Positions 47,796 through 55,168 are shown, numbered from the stretch's first letter. The stretch: DNA of 64,000 nucleotides from PALSA-612 sp035652235 (GCA_035652235.1 DASREE010000018.1:1-64000), one strand, 5' to 3'. Notes: generated by a model not told the origin, from the sequence alone. Translations and numbers: made by a program.

Positions 47796-48802
47796 GCCGC
47801 TCCTTCCTCGCCGACGGTGACCGTCTCCTCGGCGGTGGGTGCCTGCGCGCGGCCGTACACCGCGCCGCCTTTCACGAGCCGGGGTCCGCCTCGTTCCTCG
47901 AACGCGACGTCGATCGTATCGAAGTCCTTCGGCACCACCGTCGGCTCGAACACGCTGCGAGCCTCGCGGGCGGCGTCGCGGCCGAGATAGCGGTTGGACA
48001 GGTGGACGAGCGCGAGCAGCGCCACCTCGGCCTCGCGGGCGATGAGCGCCGCGTCGAGCGCCGTCGAGTGCATCGTCTCCCGGGCGCGCCCCTGCTCATC
48101 CTCGAGGAACGTCGCCTCGTGCACGAGCACGTCCGCACCGCGGACCGCCTCGACCACCTCCGAGGACGGCGCGGTGTCGCCCGTGATCGCGAGCTTGCGT
48201 CCGCGGCGGGCCGGGCCGAGCACCTGGTCGGGCGTGATGATCCGGCCGTCCGCGAGCGTGACGTGCTCCCCTCGCTGCAGCGCTCCGCGTTCGGGGCCGG
48301 CGGGGACGCCGAGCTCGTCTGCCCTGCGCACGTCGAACCGGCCGGGGCGAGCATCCTCGACGATCGCGTAGCCGGCGGCGCGGACGCCGTGCAGGACCGG
48401 GAACACCTGGATCCGGTAGCCGACCCGCGCCAGCTCGTCGCCGGGGCGCAGCTCGACCAGCCGGTAGTCGTAGGTCAGCCGGCCGAAGATGCGACGCAAA
48501 TCGCCGAACAGCTCGCGCAGCCCGGGCGGGCCGTAGATCGTGATCGGTTGCTCGCGGCCGCGGAGGGCGAACGTCTTCAGCATGCCGGGCAGCCCGAGGT
48601 AGTGGTCGGCGTGGTAGTGGGTCAGGAAGACCTCGGCGAGGTCGACGAGACCGACGGAGGAGAGCAGCAGCTGCCGCTGCGTTCCCTCGCCGCAGTCGAA
48701 CAGCAGCCGCTCCCCGCCGCGCCGCACGAGCAACGCGGGGGCGCCGCGGAAGCCCGTCGGCATCGATCCGGAGGTGCCGAGGAAGACGAGATCGAGGTCC
48801 AC
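47792..48802 (-). CDS. rnz: Ribonuclease Z (tRNA 3' endonuclease)
   Basis: Zinc phosphodiesterase that trims the 3' ends of tRNA precursors. It has 336 residues. FLGTSGSMPTGFRGAPALLV is the tRNase Z N-terminus. FLTHYHADHYLGLPGML is the HxHxDH zinc motif. LAITGDTAPSSEVVEAV and the later LVHLSNRYLGRDAAREA supply the remaining ligands. The tRNAs in this window (52482 and 59258) do not encode CCA, which fits tRNase Z processing. The start is GTG at 48802 with a near-consensus TACAAT 6 nt upstream. Confidence 0.94.
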   Translation of the reverse strand: MDLDLVFLGTSGSMPTGFRGAPALLVRRGGERLLFDCGEGTQRQLLLSSVGLVDLAEVFLTHYHADHYLGLPGMLKTFALRGREQPITIYGPPGLRELFGDLRRIFGRLTYDYRLVELRPGDELARVGYRIQVFPVLHGVRAAGYAIVEDARPGRFDVRRADELGVPAGPERGALQRGEHVTLADGRIITPDQVLGPARRGRKLAITGDTAPSSEVVEAVRGADVLVHEATFLEDEQGRARETMHSTALDAALIAREAEVALLALVHLSNRYLGRDAAREARSVFEPTVVPKDFDTIDVAFEERGGPRLVKGGAVYGRAQAPTAEETVTVGEEGAA

Positions 48803-48808
48803 CCGTCG

Positions 48809-48814
48809 ATTGTA
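48809..48814 (-). promoter_or_regulatory. Leaderless-type -10 box before rnz (TACAAT, 6 nt to GTG)
   Basis: TACAAT differs from the bacterial consensus by one base and lies 6 nt before the GTG. It is the strongest hexamer of the leaderless group. Confidence 0.6.
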
Positions 48815-48910
48815 GGGTGCCTGCGCCGCGTCCCCTCGGCGGGCACGCCGGCACGGCGAGCCGCGGGCGAGCTCCCGTCGAACGGAGCTGCGATCACCGA
48901 TGACCGGCTC

Positions 48911-49156
48911 CTAGCCGGACGGCAGCACGAGCCGCTCGCCGGGCGTGATCGCAGCGCCGGACAGGTGGTTCCGTCTCTCGATCCGCCACACGCCCTCGCG
49001 CGGGTCGCCCGCGTAGCGCGCCGACGCGATCGCCCACAGCGTGTCGCCGGGCCTGACGACGTACCTCTGCTCCCGCCCTGCCCCCGTCGACTGCCGGGCG
49101 AGCACGGCCCCGAGCAGCGTCGCGATCGCGACGACGATGAGCACCTTTCCGAACAC
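48911..49156 (-). CDS. LysM membrane miniprotein, YneA-like, under LexA boxes
   Basis: An 81-residue protein with an N-terminal membrane anchor (FGKVLIVVAIATLLGAVLA, about residues 2-20) and one C-terminal LysM domain (YVVRPGDTLWAIASARYAG...IERRNHLSGAAITPGERLVLP). This is the layout of YneA in Bacillus and Rv2719c in mycobacteria, which are SOS-induced inhibitors of cell division that bind peptidoglycan. The promoter has a consensus TTGACA and two CGAAC-N4-GTTCG LexA boxes, one covering the start. The GTG at 49156 sits in the second box, so the leader is only a few bases. The role as an SOS division inhibitor is inferred from architecture and promoter together. The lexA gene is not in the window. 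Confidence 0.85.
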   Translation of the reverse strand: MFGKVLIVVAIATLLGAVLARQSTGAGREQRYVVRPGDTLWAIASARYAGDPREGVWRIERRNHLSGAAITPGERLVLPSG

Positions 49157-49163
49157 GCGTTCG
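49150..49163. promoter_or_regulatory. LexA (SOS) box 2, over the LysM gene start
   Basis: The sequence CGAAC-ACGC-GTTCG, a perfect 5-bp-arm palindrome, fits the Gram-positive/actinobacterial LexA consensus CGAAC-N4-GTTCG. It overlaps the transcription start region and the GTG codon. Confidence 0.8.
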
Positions 49164-49165
49164 TC

Positions 49166-49194
49166 AGGGTAGATCGAACAGGCGTTCGTGTCAA
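49166..49194 (-). promoter_or_regulatory. Sigma-70-type promoter of the LysM gene
   Basis: TTGACA (49189-49194) and TACCCT (49166-49171) are separated by exactly 17 bp. The GTG lies 9 nt beyond the -10. The -35 overlaps the dgcN stop codon. It is the only perfect TTGACA promoter I noticed in the window. Confidence 0.75.
49175..49188. promoter_or_regulatory. LexA (SOS) box 1, inside the LysM promoter spacer
   Basis: The sequence CGAAC-AGGC-GTTCG lies between the -35 and -10 boxes. Its spacing from box 2 is 25 bp start to start, so both repressor dimers would block the promoter. Confidence 0.8.
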
Positions 49195-50225
49195 GGCAGG
49201 TCCGGCAGGCGGGCGAGCACGGCGTCGAGCAGCCGTCCGGCCCCGAAGCGCACAGGGTCGTCCGCCGGCAGCCCCGTCTCGGCGGCCGCCTGGGCGATCG
49301 CCGCCCGCGCTGCGTCCTCGTCGAGGAGCCGCGTGTTGACGGCGACGGCGGCGACCAGCGCCGGCCGAGCGCGCAGCGCGATGCGCTCGTGCAGCTCGAC
49401 CAGCTCGGGCAGGCTCGCGAGCGGGTGGCCGGGAAAGCCCTCGTGCTCGGTCGAGCCGGCGAGGTGACAGAGCACGAACGCGTGCGGGGCCGACCCGTGC
49501 ACGAGTCCGAGCGTCACCCCCGAGTAGGCGGGGTGCGTGATCGCCCCCTGCCCCTCGACGAACAGCAGGCGTCCGCCCCGCTCCGCGCCCTCGACGACGA
49601 GCCGCTCGGCCGCCCCTGCGACGAAGTCCGCGACGACGGCGTCGACGGCCAGCCCCCACCCTGCGATCGCCATCCCCGTCTGGCCGGTGGGGACGAAGGC
49701 CGACGGGAGGCCGCGCCGGCGGGCCTCGAAGTCGAGCTCGAGCGCGACCGTCATCTTCCCGATCGCGCAGTCGGAGCCGACGGTGAGGACGATCCGCGCC
49801 GCGACCCGCAGGTTCTCGCCGGTCGGGACGCCGAGCTGCTCGGGCGGACGGCGCAGATCGCGGAGCCGGACGCCGTGACGGCGGGCGAGCGCGGCCAGCT
49901 CCGGGTCGTCGGCGACGAACTCGTGCAGGCCGTTCTCGACGTCGAGCCCCTTGGCGATGCAGCTCTTCAGGAGCTCCCGCCACTTGGGCGGGAAGCGACC
50001 GCCGGCCGTGGCCACGCCGACGATCGCCGTCGTCGGGTTGAAACAGAGCGCCTCGTTGACCGAGCCGACGATCGGCACCCCGTCCTGCGTCTCGCCGGCG
50101 CGCGTCGAGTCGAGCATCGCGACGACCGGTGTCAGCGCGTAGCGGATGATGCCGCGAGCGGTCTTGCCGTAGTGCGGATCAGCCGAGTAGTCCTCGGCGA
50201 GGACGAGGTAGCGCTTCTCCTTCAC
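49191..50225 (-). CDS. dgcN: DUF1611 N-acetyltransferase, DgcN-like
   Basis: A 344-residue DUF1611 protein. Its P-loop-like motif is VLTVGSDCAIGKMTVALEL, with GQTGMAIAGWGLAVDAVVADFVAGAAERLV and FVEGQGAITHPAYSGVTLGLVHGSAPHAFVLCH following, all typical. DgcN, a member of this family, is described as acting on D-glutamate together with DgcA. The gene for a DgcA-type enolase-superfamily enzyme lies immediately upstream, which supports the assignment. The start is GTG at 50225, overlapping a short upstream frame as GTGA. If correct, the pair turns D-glutamate (for example from peptidoglycan) into usable N-acetyl-L-glutamate. Confidence 0.82.
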   Translation of the reverse strand: MKEKRYLVLAEDYSADPHYGKTARGIIRYALTPVVAMLDSTRAGETQDGVPIVGSVNEALCFNPTTAIVGVATAGGRFPPKWRELLKSCIAKGLDVENGLHEFVADDPELAALARRHGVRLRDLRRPPEQLGVPTGENLRVAARIVLTVGSDCAIGKMTVALELDFEARRRGLPSAFVPTGQTGMAIAGWGLAVDAVVADFVAGAAERLVVEGAERGGRLLFVEGQGAITHPAYSGVTLGLVHGSAPHAFVLCHLAGSTEHEGFPGHPLASLPELVELHERIALRARPALVAAVAVNTRLLDEDAARAAIAQAAAETGLPADDPVRFGAGRLLDAVLARLPDLP

Positions 50226-50344
50226 GCCGCTCGGCCCGCTGCCGCGAGCCCCTCCCGGGCTCGCTCGCCGAGCAGCTCGTCGGCGGCGCCGCCCCAGTCG
50301 ACCGCCTCCACGCGAGAAAGGCCGTCGACGAGCTCGTCACGCAC
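50222..50344 (-). CDS. Possible 40-residue linker ORF between dgcA and dgcN
   Basis: A short frame starting GTG at 50344 encodes 40 residues (VRDELVDGLSRVEAVDWGG...), probably one or two amphipathic helices. It overlaps the dgcA end by 8 bp and the dgcN GTG by 4 bp (GTGA), an arrangement typical of translational coupling. Its codon bias is similar to neighbours. I recognise no family. It may be a real small protein or only a coupling ORF. Confidence 0.4.
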   Translation of the reverse strand: MRDELVDGLSRVEAVDWGGAADELLGERAREGLAAAGRAA

Positions 50345-51350
50345 GGGGCGCAACGCCGAGACCGGGCGTGTCGGGAGGAAGCTGTACGCCGTCGACGAGC
50401 TCGATCCCGGGCCACGGATCGCCGCGCAGGAGCAGGTTGCCGTCGAGGTCGACGTGGTCGCAGAGCGACGCGATGTGGGCGGCGGGGGCGATGCCGAGCC
50501 CGGACTCGACCATGCAGCCGAGCATGACGCCGAGGCCGAGAGCGCGCGCGGCGTGCGCCATCCGCACCGCTTCCCGGATGCCGCCGGACTTGCCCAGCTT
50601 GATGTTGATCCCGTGCGCGATCTCGGCGCAGGCGCGGACGTCGGCGAGCGTGTGGCAGTCCTCGTCGACGTAGATCGGGAGCGGCGAGGCCGCGCGGAGC
50701 CGGACGCCCGCCCGGTCGCCCGCCCGCAGCGGTTGCTCGCAGTACTCGACGCCGAGCGCGGCCAGCTGCGGGAGGGCATCGAGCGCCTCGTCGAGCGACC
50801 AGTACTCGTTGACGTCGACCTGGAGCGGGAGCGCCGTGGCGGCGCGCACCGAGCGAACCCGTTCGACGTCGAGCCCGTCGCGGCCGCCGAGCTTGAGCTT
50901 CAGGCGGAGGAAGCGCCCACCCTGCGCGGCTCGCTCCGCCTTGCGGGCCATCTCGTCGGGATCGCCGAGCCCGATCGTCCACGAGGTCGGTGGCCCCGCG
51001 CGTCGCAGGCCGAGCAGCCTCCACACCGGCACCCCGGCCAGCTTCCCGCACAGGTCGTGCAGGGCCGCGTCGAGCGCGGAGCGGGCCGCCGGCTCGCGGC
51101 TCGGTAGCCGGGCGTGGATCTCGTCGAGCGCCCACGGGTCGTCGCCGACAAGCGGCGCGTGCTCCTCGACGTAGGCGAGCGCCGACGCCGCCGACTGCTC
51201 GTAGCGCGCGATCGGCGCCGCCTCGCCGTAGCCGACCACGTCGCCGTGGTGGATCGAGACCTGCACCACCTCGGCCACGTCCTGGCTCTCGCGCGCGATG
51301 CGGAACGTCTCCGCGAGCGGGAGCGCGGCGATGCTCGCGGACACCTGCAC
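50337..51350 (-). CDS. dgcA: Enolase-superfamily epimerase/racemase, DgcA-like
   Basis: A 337-residue enzyme of the muconate lactonising / dipeptide epimerase group. The catalytic lysine pair is in FLRLKLKLGG (KxK) and INIKLGKSGG. The metal ligands are the aspartate of LQVDVNEYW, the glutamate of VEYCEQP and the aspartate of IYVDEDCH. It may be L-Ala-D/L-Glu epimerase or DgcA (N-acetyl-D-glutamate racemase). The adjacent dgcN gene favours DgcA. The GTG at 51350 has TAGGGT 6 nt upstream. The flippase-like gene is divergent, with its own -10 box in the 41-bp gap. Confidence 0.85.
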   Translation of the reverse strand: MQVSASIAALPLAETFRIARESQDVAEVVQVSIHHGDVVGYGEAAPIARYEQSAASALAYVEEHAPLVGDDPWALDEIHARLPSREPAARSALDAALHDLCGKLAGVPVWRLLGLRRAGPPTSWTIGLGDPDEMARKAERAAQGGRFLRLKLKLGGRDGLDVERVRSVRAATALPLQVDVNEYWSLDEALDALPQLAALGVEYCEQPLRAGDRAGVRLRAASPLPIYVDEDCHTLADVRACAEIAHGINIKLGKSGGIREAVRMAHAARALGLGVMLGCMVESGLGIAPAAHIASLCDHVDLDGNLLLRGDPWPGIELVDGVQLPPDTPGLGVAPRA

Positions 51351-51356
51351 GGCGGT

Positions 51357-51362
51357 ACCCTA
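51357..51362 (-). promoter_or_regulatory. Leaderless-type -10 box before dgcA (TAGGGT, 6 nt to GTG)
   Basis: The hexamer lies in the 41-bp divergent intergenic region and faces dgcA. Confidence 0.45.
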
Positions 51363-51379
51363 CTCGCCGCGGCCGGCTG

Positions 51380-51385
51380 TACGTT
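51380..51385 (+). promoter_or_regulatory. Leaderless-type -10 box before the flippase-like gene (TACGTT, 6 nt to GTG)
   Basis: TACGTT lies 6 nt before GTG at 51392, mirroring the dgcA box on the opposite strand 17 bp away. Confidence 0.45.
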
Positions 51386-51391
51386 CTGCCG

Positions 51392-52474
51392 GTGCGAGAG
51401 CTCGAGGTCCGCCGCCGGAGCAGGGCTCGCTCAAGCGGACGCGGGCGGGTCCGCCACCTGCTGCCGGTCGCGCTCGCCGTCGCTCTCACCGCGCTCACGT
51501 TCGCGTTCGTCCTTCCACGGATCGCGAGCTACCGGGACGTGTGGGACGTCGTACGCGGACTCTCCTGGCTCAGCATCCTCGCCGTGGCGGGCGCAACCGT
51601 CCTCAACATCCTCACCTTCGCGCCGCCCTGGATGGCGTGCCTGCCGGGGCTCGGAATGTGGCGAGCGCTGCTCGTCACGCAGGCCTCGACCGCGAGCACC
51701 TACGTCGCTCCCGGCGGGGCGGCTCCGGGGATGGCCGTCTCGTTCGCAATGCTGCGCGGCTGGGGGTACACGGCCCGGCAGGTCGCGGTCACCGTCGCCG
51801 TCACGGGCGTCTGGAACCAGCTCGTGATCTTCGGCTCGCCGGCCGTCGCGCTCGCCCTCCTGACGGTGGTCGGCGAGCGGAACCCGCTGCTGCAGACGTT
51901 CGCGCTGGCCGGACTCGTCGTCTTCGTCGCCGCCGTCGCGCTGTTCGCGGCCGCGCTCGCGAGTGCGGATCTCGCCCGCTGGGCCGGCGACCTCGCCGCA
52001 CGCGCGGCCGCGCTCGCACAGCGCCTGGCGCGCCGCGGTCCGGTCCGCTTCGACGGCGAGAGCCTCGTCCGCTTCCGGACCGACACGCTGGAGCTGCTCG
52101 GGCGGCGCTGGCACGTGCTCACAGCCGGTGCGCTGGCCGGGCAGCTGAGCGTGTTCTTCGTGCTGTGGGTGTGCCTGCGCGTGATCGGTGTCTCGTCGGG
52201 CGCACTCACCGGCGTCGAGATCTTCTCCTCCTGGTCGATCGTCCGCGTGCTCGGGTCGCTCCCGATCACGCCCGGCGGTATCGGCGTCGTCGAGCTCGGC
52301 CTGACCTCGCTGCTCGTCGGCTTCGGCGGCGGGCATGCCAAGGTGGTGGCCGGGGTTCTCCTCTACCGCTTCCTTACCGTCGTCCCCACGCTGCTGCTCG
52401 GCTTCGTCGCCGCCGTCACCTGGAGGCGCCACCACCCGGGCGCGATGGCGGGAGCCGCGCCCCGGGTAGACTGA
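51392..52474 (+). CDS. Membrane protein of the UPF0104 / LPG-synthase TM family
   Basis: A 360-residue polytopic protein with about eight hydrophobic segments. It has the family motifs TYVAPGGAAPGMAVSFAMLRGWG (in MprF the related VAxxPGGxG region) and LGSLPITPGGIGVVELGLTSLL near the C-terminus (PxTPGGIGxxE), which identify PF03706. Such proteins are lysyl-phosphatidylglycerol flippase-like or putative glycan-lipid transporters. The soluble synthase domain of MprF is absent, so this is a stand-alone membrane domain. The start GTG at 51392 was chosen for the arginine-rich cytoplasmic N-terminus and the TACGTT box. Confidence 0.85.
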   Translation: MRELEVRRRSRARSSGRGRVRHLLPVALAVALTALTFAFVLPRIASYRDVWDVVRGLSWLSILAVAGATVLNILTFAPPWMACLPGLGMWRALLVTQASTASTYVAPGGAAPGMAVSFAMLRGWGYTARQVAVTVAVTGVWNQLVIFGSPAVALALLTVVGERNPLLQTFALAGLVVFVAAVALFAAALASADLARWAGDLAARAAALAQRLARRGPVRFDGESLVRFRTDTLELLGRRWHVLTAGALAGQLSVFFVLWVCLRVIGVSSGALTGVEIFSSWSIVRVLGSLPITPGGIGVVELGLTSLLVGFGGGHAKVVAGVLLYRFLTVVPTLLLGFVAAVTWRRHHPGAMAGAAPRVD

Positions 52475-52481
52475 GCCGAAC

Positions 52482-52554
52482 GCGCCTGTAGCTCAGGGGA
52501 TAGAGCGTGCGCCTCCGGAGCGCAAGGCCGCAGGTTCGAATCCTGCCAGGCGCA
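52482..52554 (+). tRNA. tRNA-Arg (anticodon CCG)
   Basis: A 73-nt cloverleaf. The acceptor stem GCGCCTG/CAGGCGC pairs perfectly and the discriminator is A. The D arm is AGCTCAGGGGATAGAGC-like and the anticodon loop CTCCGGA carries CCG. The T arm contains GGTTCGAATCC. CCA is not encoded. Confidence 0.96.
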
Positions 52555-52627
52555 TCGAGCGCCGGCGGGGGCCGCCGACGCGTGCCGCGCCGGCTACCTC
52601 CGCCGCCGGCGTAACCGAGCGCGTCGC

Positions 52628-52822
52628 TCAGGCGGGATGGGACCGCTCGAACTCGTCGCGCGTCTCCAGGTGCGGGCTCTCCCAGCGGCGCCGTCCCGTG
52701 CGGGGGTCACGGAACTGGTCCCCGTGGCGCGCGAGCGGGCTCACCTCGAACAGTCCGTATCCGAGCCAGACGAGCACGCCGACCACGAACACCATCGCGA
52801 GCGTGATCCAGAGCGCGGTCAT
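52628..52822 (-). CDS. Small single-pass membrane protein
   Basis: A 64-residue protein with one hydrophobic segment (ALWITLAMVFVVGVLVWLGYGLF) and a charged C-terminus (RDPRTGRRRWESPHLETRDEFERSH). The ATG at 52822 has a strong Shine-Dalgarno (GGAGGAGTAC), so I prefer it to the in-frame ATG at 52843, whose coding start would contain that Shine-Dalgarno. Function unknown. It lies between tRNA-Arg and a sulfotransferase gene. Confidence 0.7.
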   Translation of the reverse strand: MTALWITLAMVFVVGVLVWLGYGLFEVSPLARHGDQFRDPRTGRRRWESPHLETRDEFERSHPA

Positions 52823-52939
52823 GTACTCCTCCTTCTGCGCCATCCATGCTCGCCTCGTACCCGCTTCCTGCCATCGGCGGAAACCACGATCGCCGATGCG
52901 GGCGAACCCGGTCTGCCACGGCCGCCGCCGGCACGGACC

Positions 52940-53809
52940 CTACGAGGCGTAGCCGAGCTCGCGCAGAAGCGCTCCGGCCTCGCGCTCGACGTCGGCGAGC
53001 TGCTCGGGCGAGAGGTCGCGCCGCCAGCGTCCGACCGAGCGCTCGTGCGCCCTCGCCAGCGCCGCCGTGAGGCGGTCGGAGTCGGCCTCGAGGTGCGCGG
53101 CGAGCCGTTGCGCTGCGCACACGGGGTCGCGTACGACCTCCTCGTAGCGCAGCTCGAGCAGGTGGTCGGCGTGCTGCCGGGCCGCGCCCACGTACCGCCG
53201 CCAGGCCCACGCGGCGCGGGTCGCGTTGCTCGCGCTCTCGAACTCCGTGCGCCGCTCGGGCTCCACCCAGAAGCGGGCGTCTGCGCCGTACGGCTGGCCG
53301 ACGTCGTCACGACCGTCCCGGTCGAAGCTGAGCCAGCCGCGCTCGAGCAGCGAGCAGACGACGTCGCGGCCGTCGCGCACGATGTGGACGACGCGAGCAC
53401 GCGGATAGGCACGTGCGATCGCGTCGACGAGGTACGCGGCCTCTGGCGTCTGCTCGACGCAGCGGAGTCCGCGCACCGCCGCCAGCCTGCGGACACGCTC
53501 GACCACGCGGCGGAGTTGACGTGCCGCCTGCTCCACCGGCAGGCGGACGAGCTCGGGCACTGCGGCTTTGAGCGGAGCGACCTCACCCAGATCGACGAAT
53601 CCGGGCACGGCGCCGATCGACTGGGCGAGCATGGTCGTGCCCGACCGCGGCGATCCGACCACGAACACGAGGCGGTCGTCGACGCGGCCTAGCCGAGCCG
53701 TGAACGAGAAGCCGCCGCGCGGGACGACGTGCCTCGCGGTCGCCGCGTACAGCGACGCCGTCGCCACCGCCTGCCGCACGAGCTGCAGCGTGCCGACGTG
53801 CTCGACCAT
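52940..53809 (-). CDS. Sulfotransferase-family protein (PAPS-dependent)
   Basis: A 289-residue protein of the bacterial sulfotransferase_3 type. The 5'-phosphosulfate loop is VFVVGSPRSGTTMLAQSIG near residue 50. The 3'-phosphate-binding segment is ARVVHIVRDGRDVVCSLLERG. The YEEVVRDP segment follows, as usual. The acceptor (lipid, glycan or small molecule) is unknown. There is no signal peptide. The ATG at 53809 has TACCAT 6 nt upstream. No genes for PAPS synthesis are in the window. Confidence 0.85.
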   Translation of the reverse strand: MVEHVGTLQLVRQAVATASLYAATARHVVPRGGFSFTARLGRVDDRLVFVVGSPRSGTTMLAQSIGAVPGFVDLGEVAPLKAAVPELVRLPVEQAARQLRRVVERVRRLAAVRGLRCVEQTPEAAYLVDAIARAYPRARVVHIVRDGRDVVCSLLERGWLSFDRDGRDDVGQPYGADARFWVEPERRTEFESASNATRAAWAWRRYVGAARQHADHLLELRYEEVVRDPVCAAQRLAAHLEADSDRLTAALARAHERSVGRWRRDLSPEQLADVEREAGALLRELGYAS

Positions 53810-53815
53810 GCCGCG

Positions 53816-53821
53816 ATGGTA
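53816..53821 (-). promoter_or_regulatory. Leaderless-type -10 box before the sulfotransferase gene (TACCAT, 6 nt to ATG)
   Basis: A TANNNT hexamer at the same spacing as for the other leaderless-type genes; no Shine-Dalgarno. Confidence 0.45.
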
Positions 53822-53902
53822 CTCGCCGGCGGAGGATCGGTCATTCCGGCGGTGGGTGCCGGTCTTCTCGTCACGCTCGTCGCGGCCCCGCCGGAGAGAG
53901 GC

Positions 53903-54949
53903 TCAGGCCCTGACCGTCACCGGGACGCGCTGCACGGCGTTGTTCGCATACCCGCCGACGTTCCACTCGGGGACGAGCGGCTGCTCGTTGCCGGCCTCGT
54001 CGCGTGCCCGGCAGAGGAGCTCGTAGTCGCCGGGCGCCGCCTCCCAGACGAAGCGCCAGCCTGCCCACGCCCACGGGCCGAGCTGAGGCTCGACCTCGGC
54101 GGCGGTCCAGACAGCGCCGCCGTCGACGCTCACCTCGACCGCTGCGACCGGGGCGAGGCCCGACCAGGCACGGCCCTCGAGGGGGCACGGGCCGGCGTCC
54201 ACGATCCGGTGGCGCGAGAGGAAGTCCGGGATACCCGGCGGCGCCATCAGCGCCCGCGGCCGGATGCGCGTGAGCGGGATCCCCTCGTCGTCCTCGTCGC
54301 GCCGCAGCCGGTACGCGCGCGTCTGCTGGTAGCCGTCGAACGGCCGCTCGAGGACGGTGATCCGCTCGAGCCACTTCACGTTCGTCATGCCGTACCAGCC
54401 GGGGACGACGAGCCGCAGCGGGGCGCCGTGCTGCGGAGGAAGCGGCGCGCCGTTCAGGTCGTAGGCGAGCAGGACGTCCTCCCGAAAGGCCTCGTCGAGC
54501 GGCAAGCTCCGTTCGTACGCCTGCTCGACGCCGCCATCGACGCCCCGGTCGGAGCCGGAGAAGAGCACCTCCTCCGCCCGCTGGGAAACACCCGCCTCGA
54601 CGAGCAGCGAGCGCAGCGGAACGCCGGTCCACTCCCCGGTCCCGACCGCCTCGGAGCGCCACGGCTGGCTCACCGGTCGCGGGTCGAGGTGCGCCCGTCC
54701 GTTGCCGGCGCACTCCATCGTCACGACCGAGGTCGTGGGCGGTCGGGCGCGCAGGTCGTGCAGCGACAGCGTGAGCTCGCGTTTCACCTGCCCCCCGACC
54801 CGGAGCCGCCAGCCGTCGGGCACCACCGGGACGTCGAAGTGGGTGAGCAGGTAGTGGAGCCCGACAGGCGTGACGGGATAGCGGAGCGCCTCGAGCGGCA
54901 GGCCGTGGTTCCGCGTCGCGAGCTGGAGCTCCTCGAGCGTGATCGCCAC
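53903..54949 (-). CDS. Sulfite-oxidase-family molybdopterin protein
   Basis: A 348-residue oxidoreductase. The molybdenum-binding cysteine is in VVTMECAGNGR (about residue 80), followed by WTGVPLRSLL and VLLAYDLNGAPLPPQHGAPLRLVVPGWYGMTNVKWL, the core SUOX motifs. A C-terminal dimerisation domain (VDAGPCPLEGRAWSG... to VQRVPVTV) follows. No Tat or Sec signal, haem or membrane domain is visible, so it is probably a cytoplasmic enzyme with a separate electron partner. The substrate is not proven; sulfite or an N-/S-oxide is possible. The GTG at 54949 has TAGGCT 6 nt upstream. Confidence 0.9.
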   Translation of the reverse strand: MAITLEELQLATRNHGLPLEALRYPVTPVGLHYLLTHFDVPVVPDGWRLRVGGQVKRELTLSLHDLRARPPTTSVVTMECAGNGRAHLDPRPVSQPWRSEAVGTGEWTGVPLRSLLVEAGVSQRAEEVLFSGSDRGVDGGVEQAYERSLPLDEAFREDVLLAYDLNGAPLPPQHGAPLRLVVPGWYGMTNVKWLERITVLERPFDGYQQTRAYRLRRDEDDEGIPLTRIRPRALMAPPGIPDFLSRHRIVDAGPCPLEGRAWSGLAPVAAVEVSVDGGAVWTAAEVEPQLGPWAWAGWRFVWEAAPGDYELLCRARDEAGNEQPLVPEWNVGGYANNAVQRVPVTVRA

Positions 54950-54955
54950 TCCGCA

Positions 54956-54961
54956 AGCCTA
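54956..54961 (-). promoter_or_regulatory. Leaderless-type -10 box before the molybdopterin gene (TAGGCT, 6 nt to GTG)
   Basis: A TANNNT hexamer 6 nt before the GTG and no Shine-Dalgarno. Confidence 0.45.
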
Positions 54962-55020
54962 GTCGAGCCACCGGCAGCGCTCGCTGGAGCTCTGGGCCGG
55001 GATCCGCGGCCTGGGCGGCC

Positions 55021-55090
55021 GGGGTCCGACCCGATGCATGAGCTCCGTGGACATCGCTCCGAACGGCGTAACCCGGGTCTGACCCCCGGG
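55021..55090. repeat. Pair of REP-like GGTCYGACC motifs (copies 3 and 4)
   Basis: Two palindromic units lie 53 bp apart (cores 55023-55031 and 55076-55084), with GC-rich flanks. The arrangement resembles a bacterial interspersed element made of paired REP units. It is intergenic, just before the corA promoter. Confidence 0.6.
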
Positions 55091-55121
55091 CAGGGCCGGC
55101 TCGGGCCTGCGCCCCGGGGAG

Positions 55122-55127
55122 TAGAAT
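55122..55127 (+). promoter_or_regulatory. -10 box ahead of corA (TAGAAT, 7 nt to an out-of-frame ATG)
   Basis: TAGAAT is a good -10. Seven bases later comes ATG at 55135, which is not in the corA frame. The corA ATG lies 34 bp further on. Confidence 0.55.
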
Positions 55128-55168
55128 CTCTGACATGGCGCTCAGGACGGAGGATCCCCTCAGTACCC

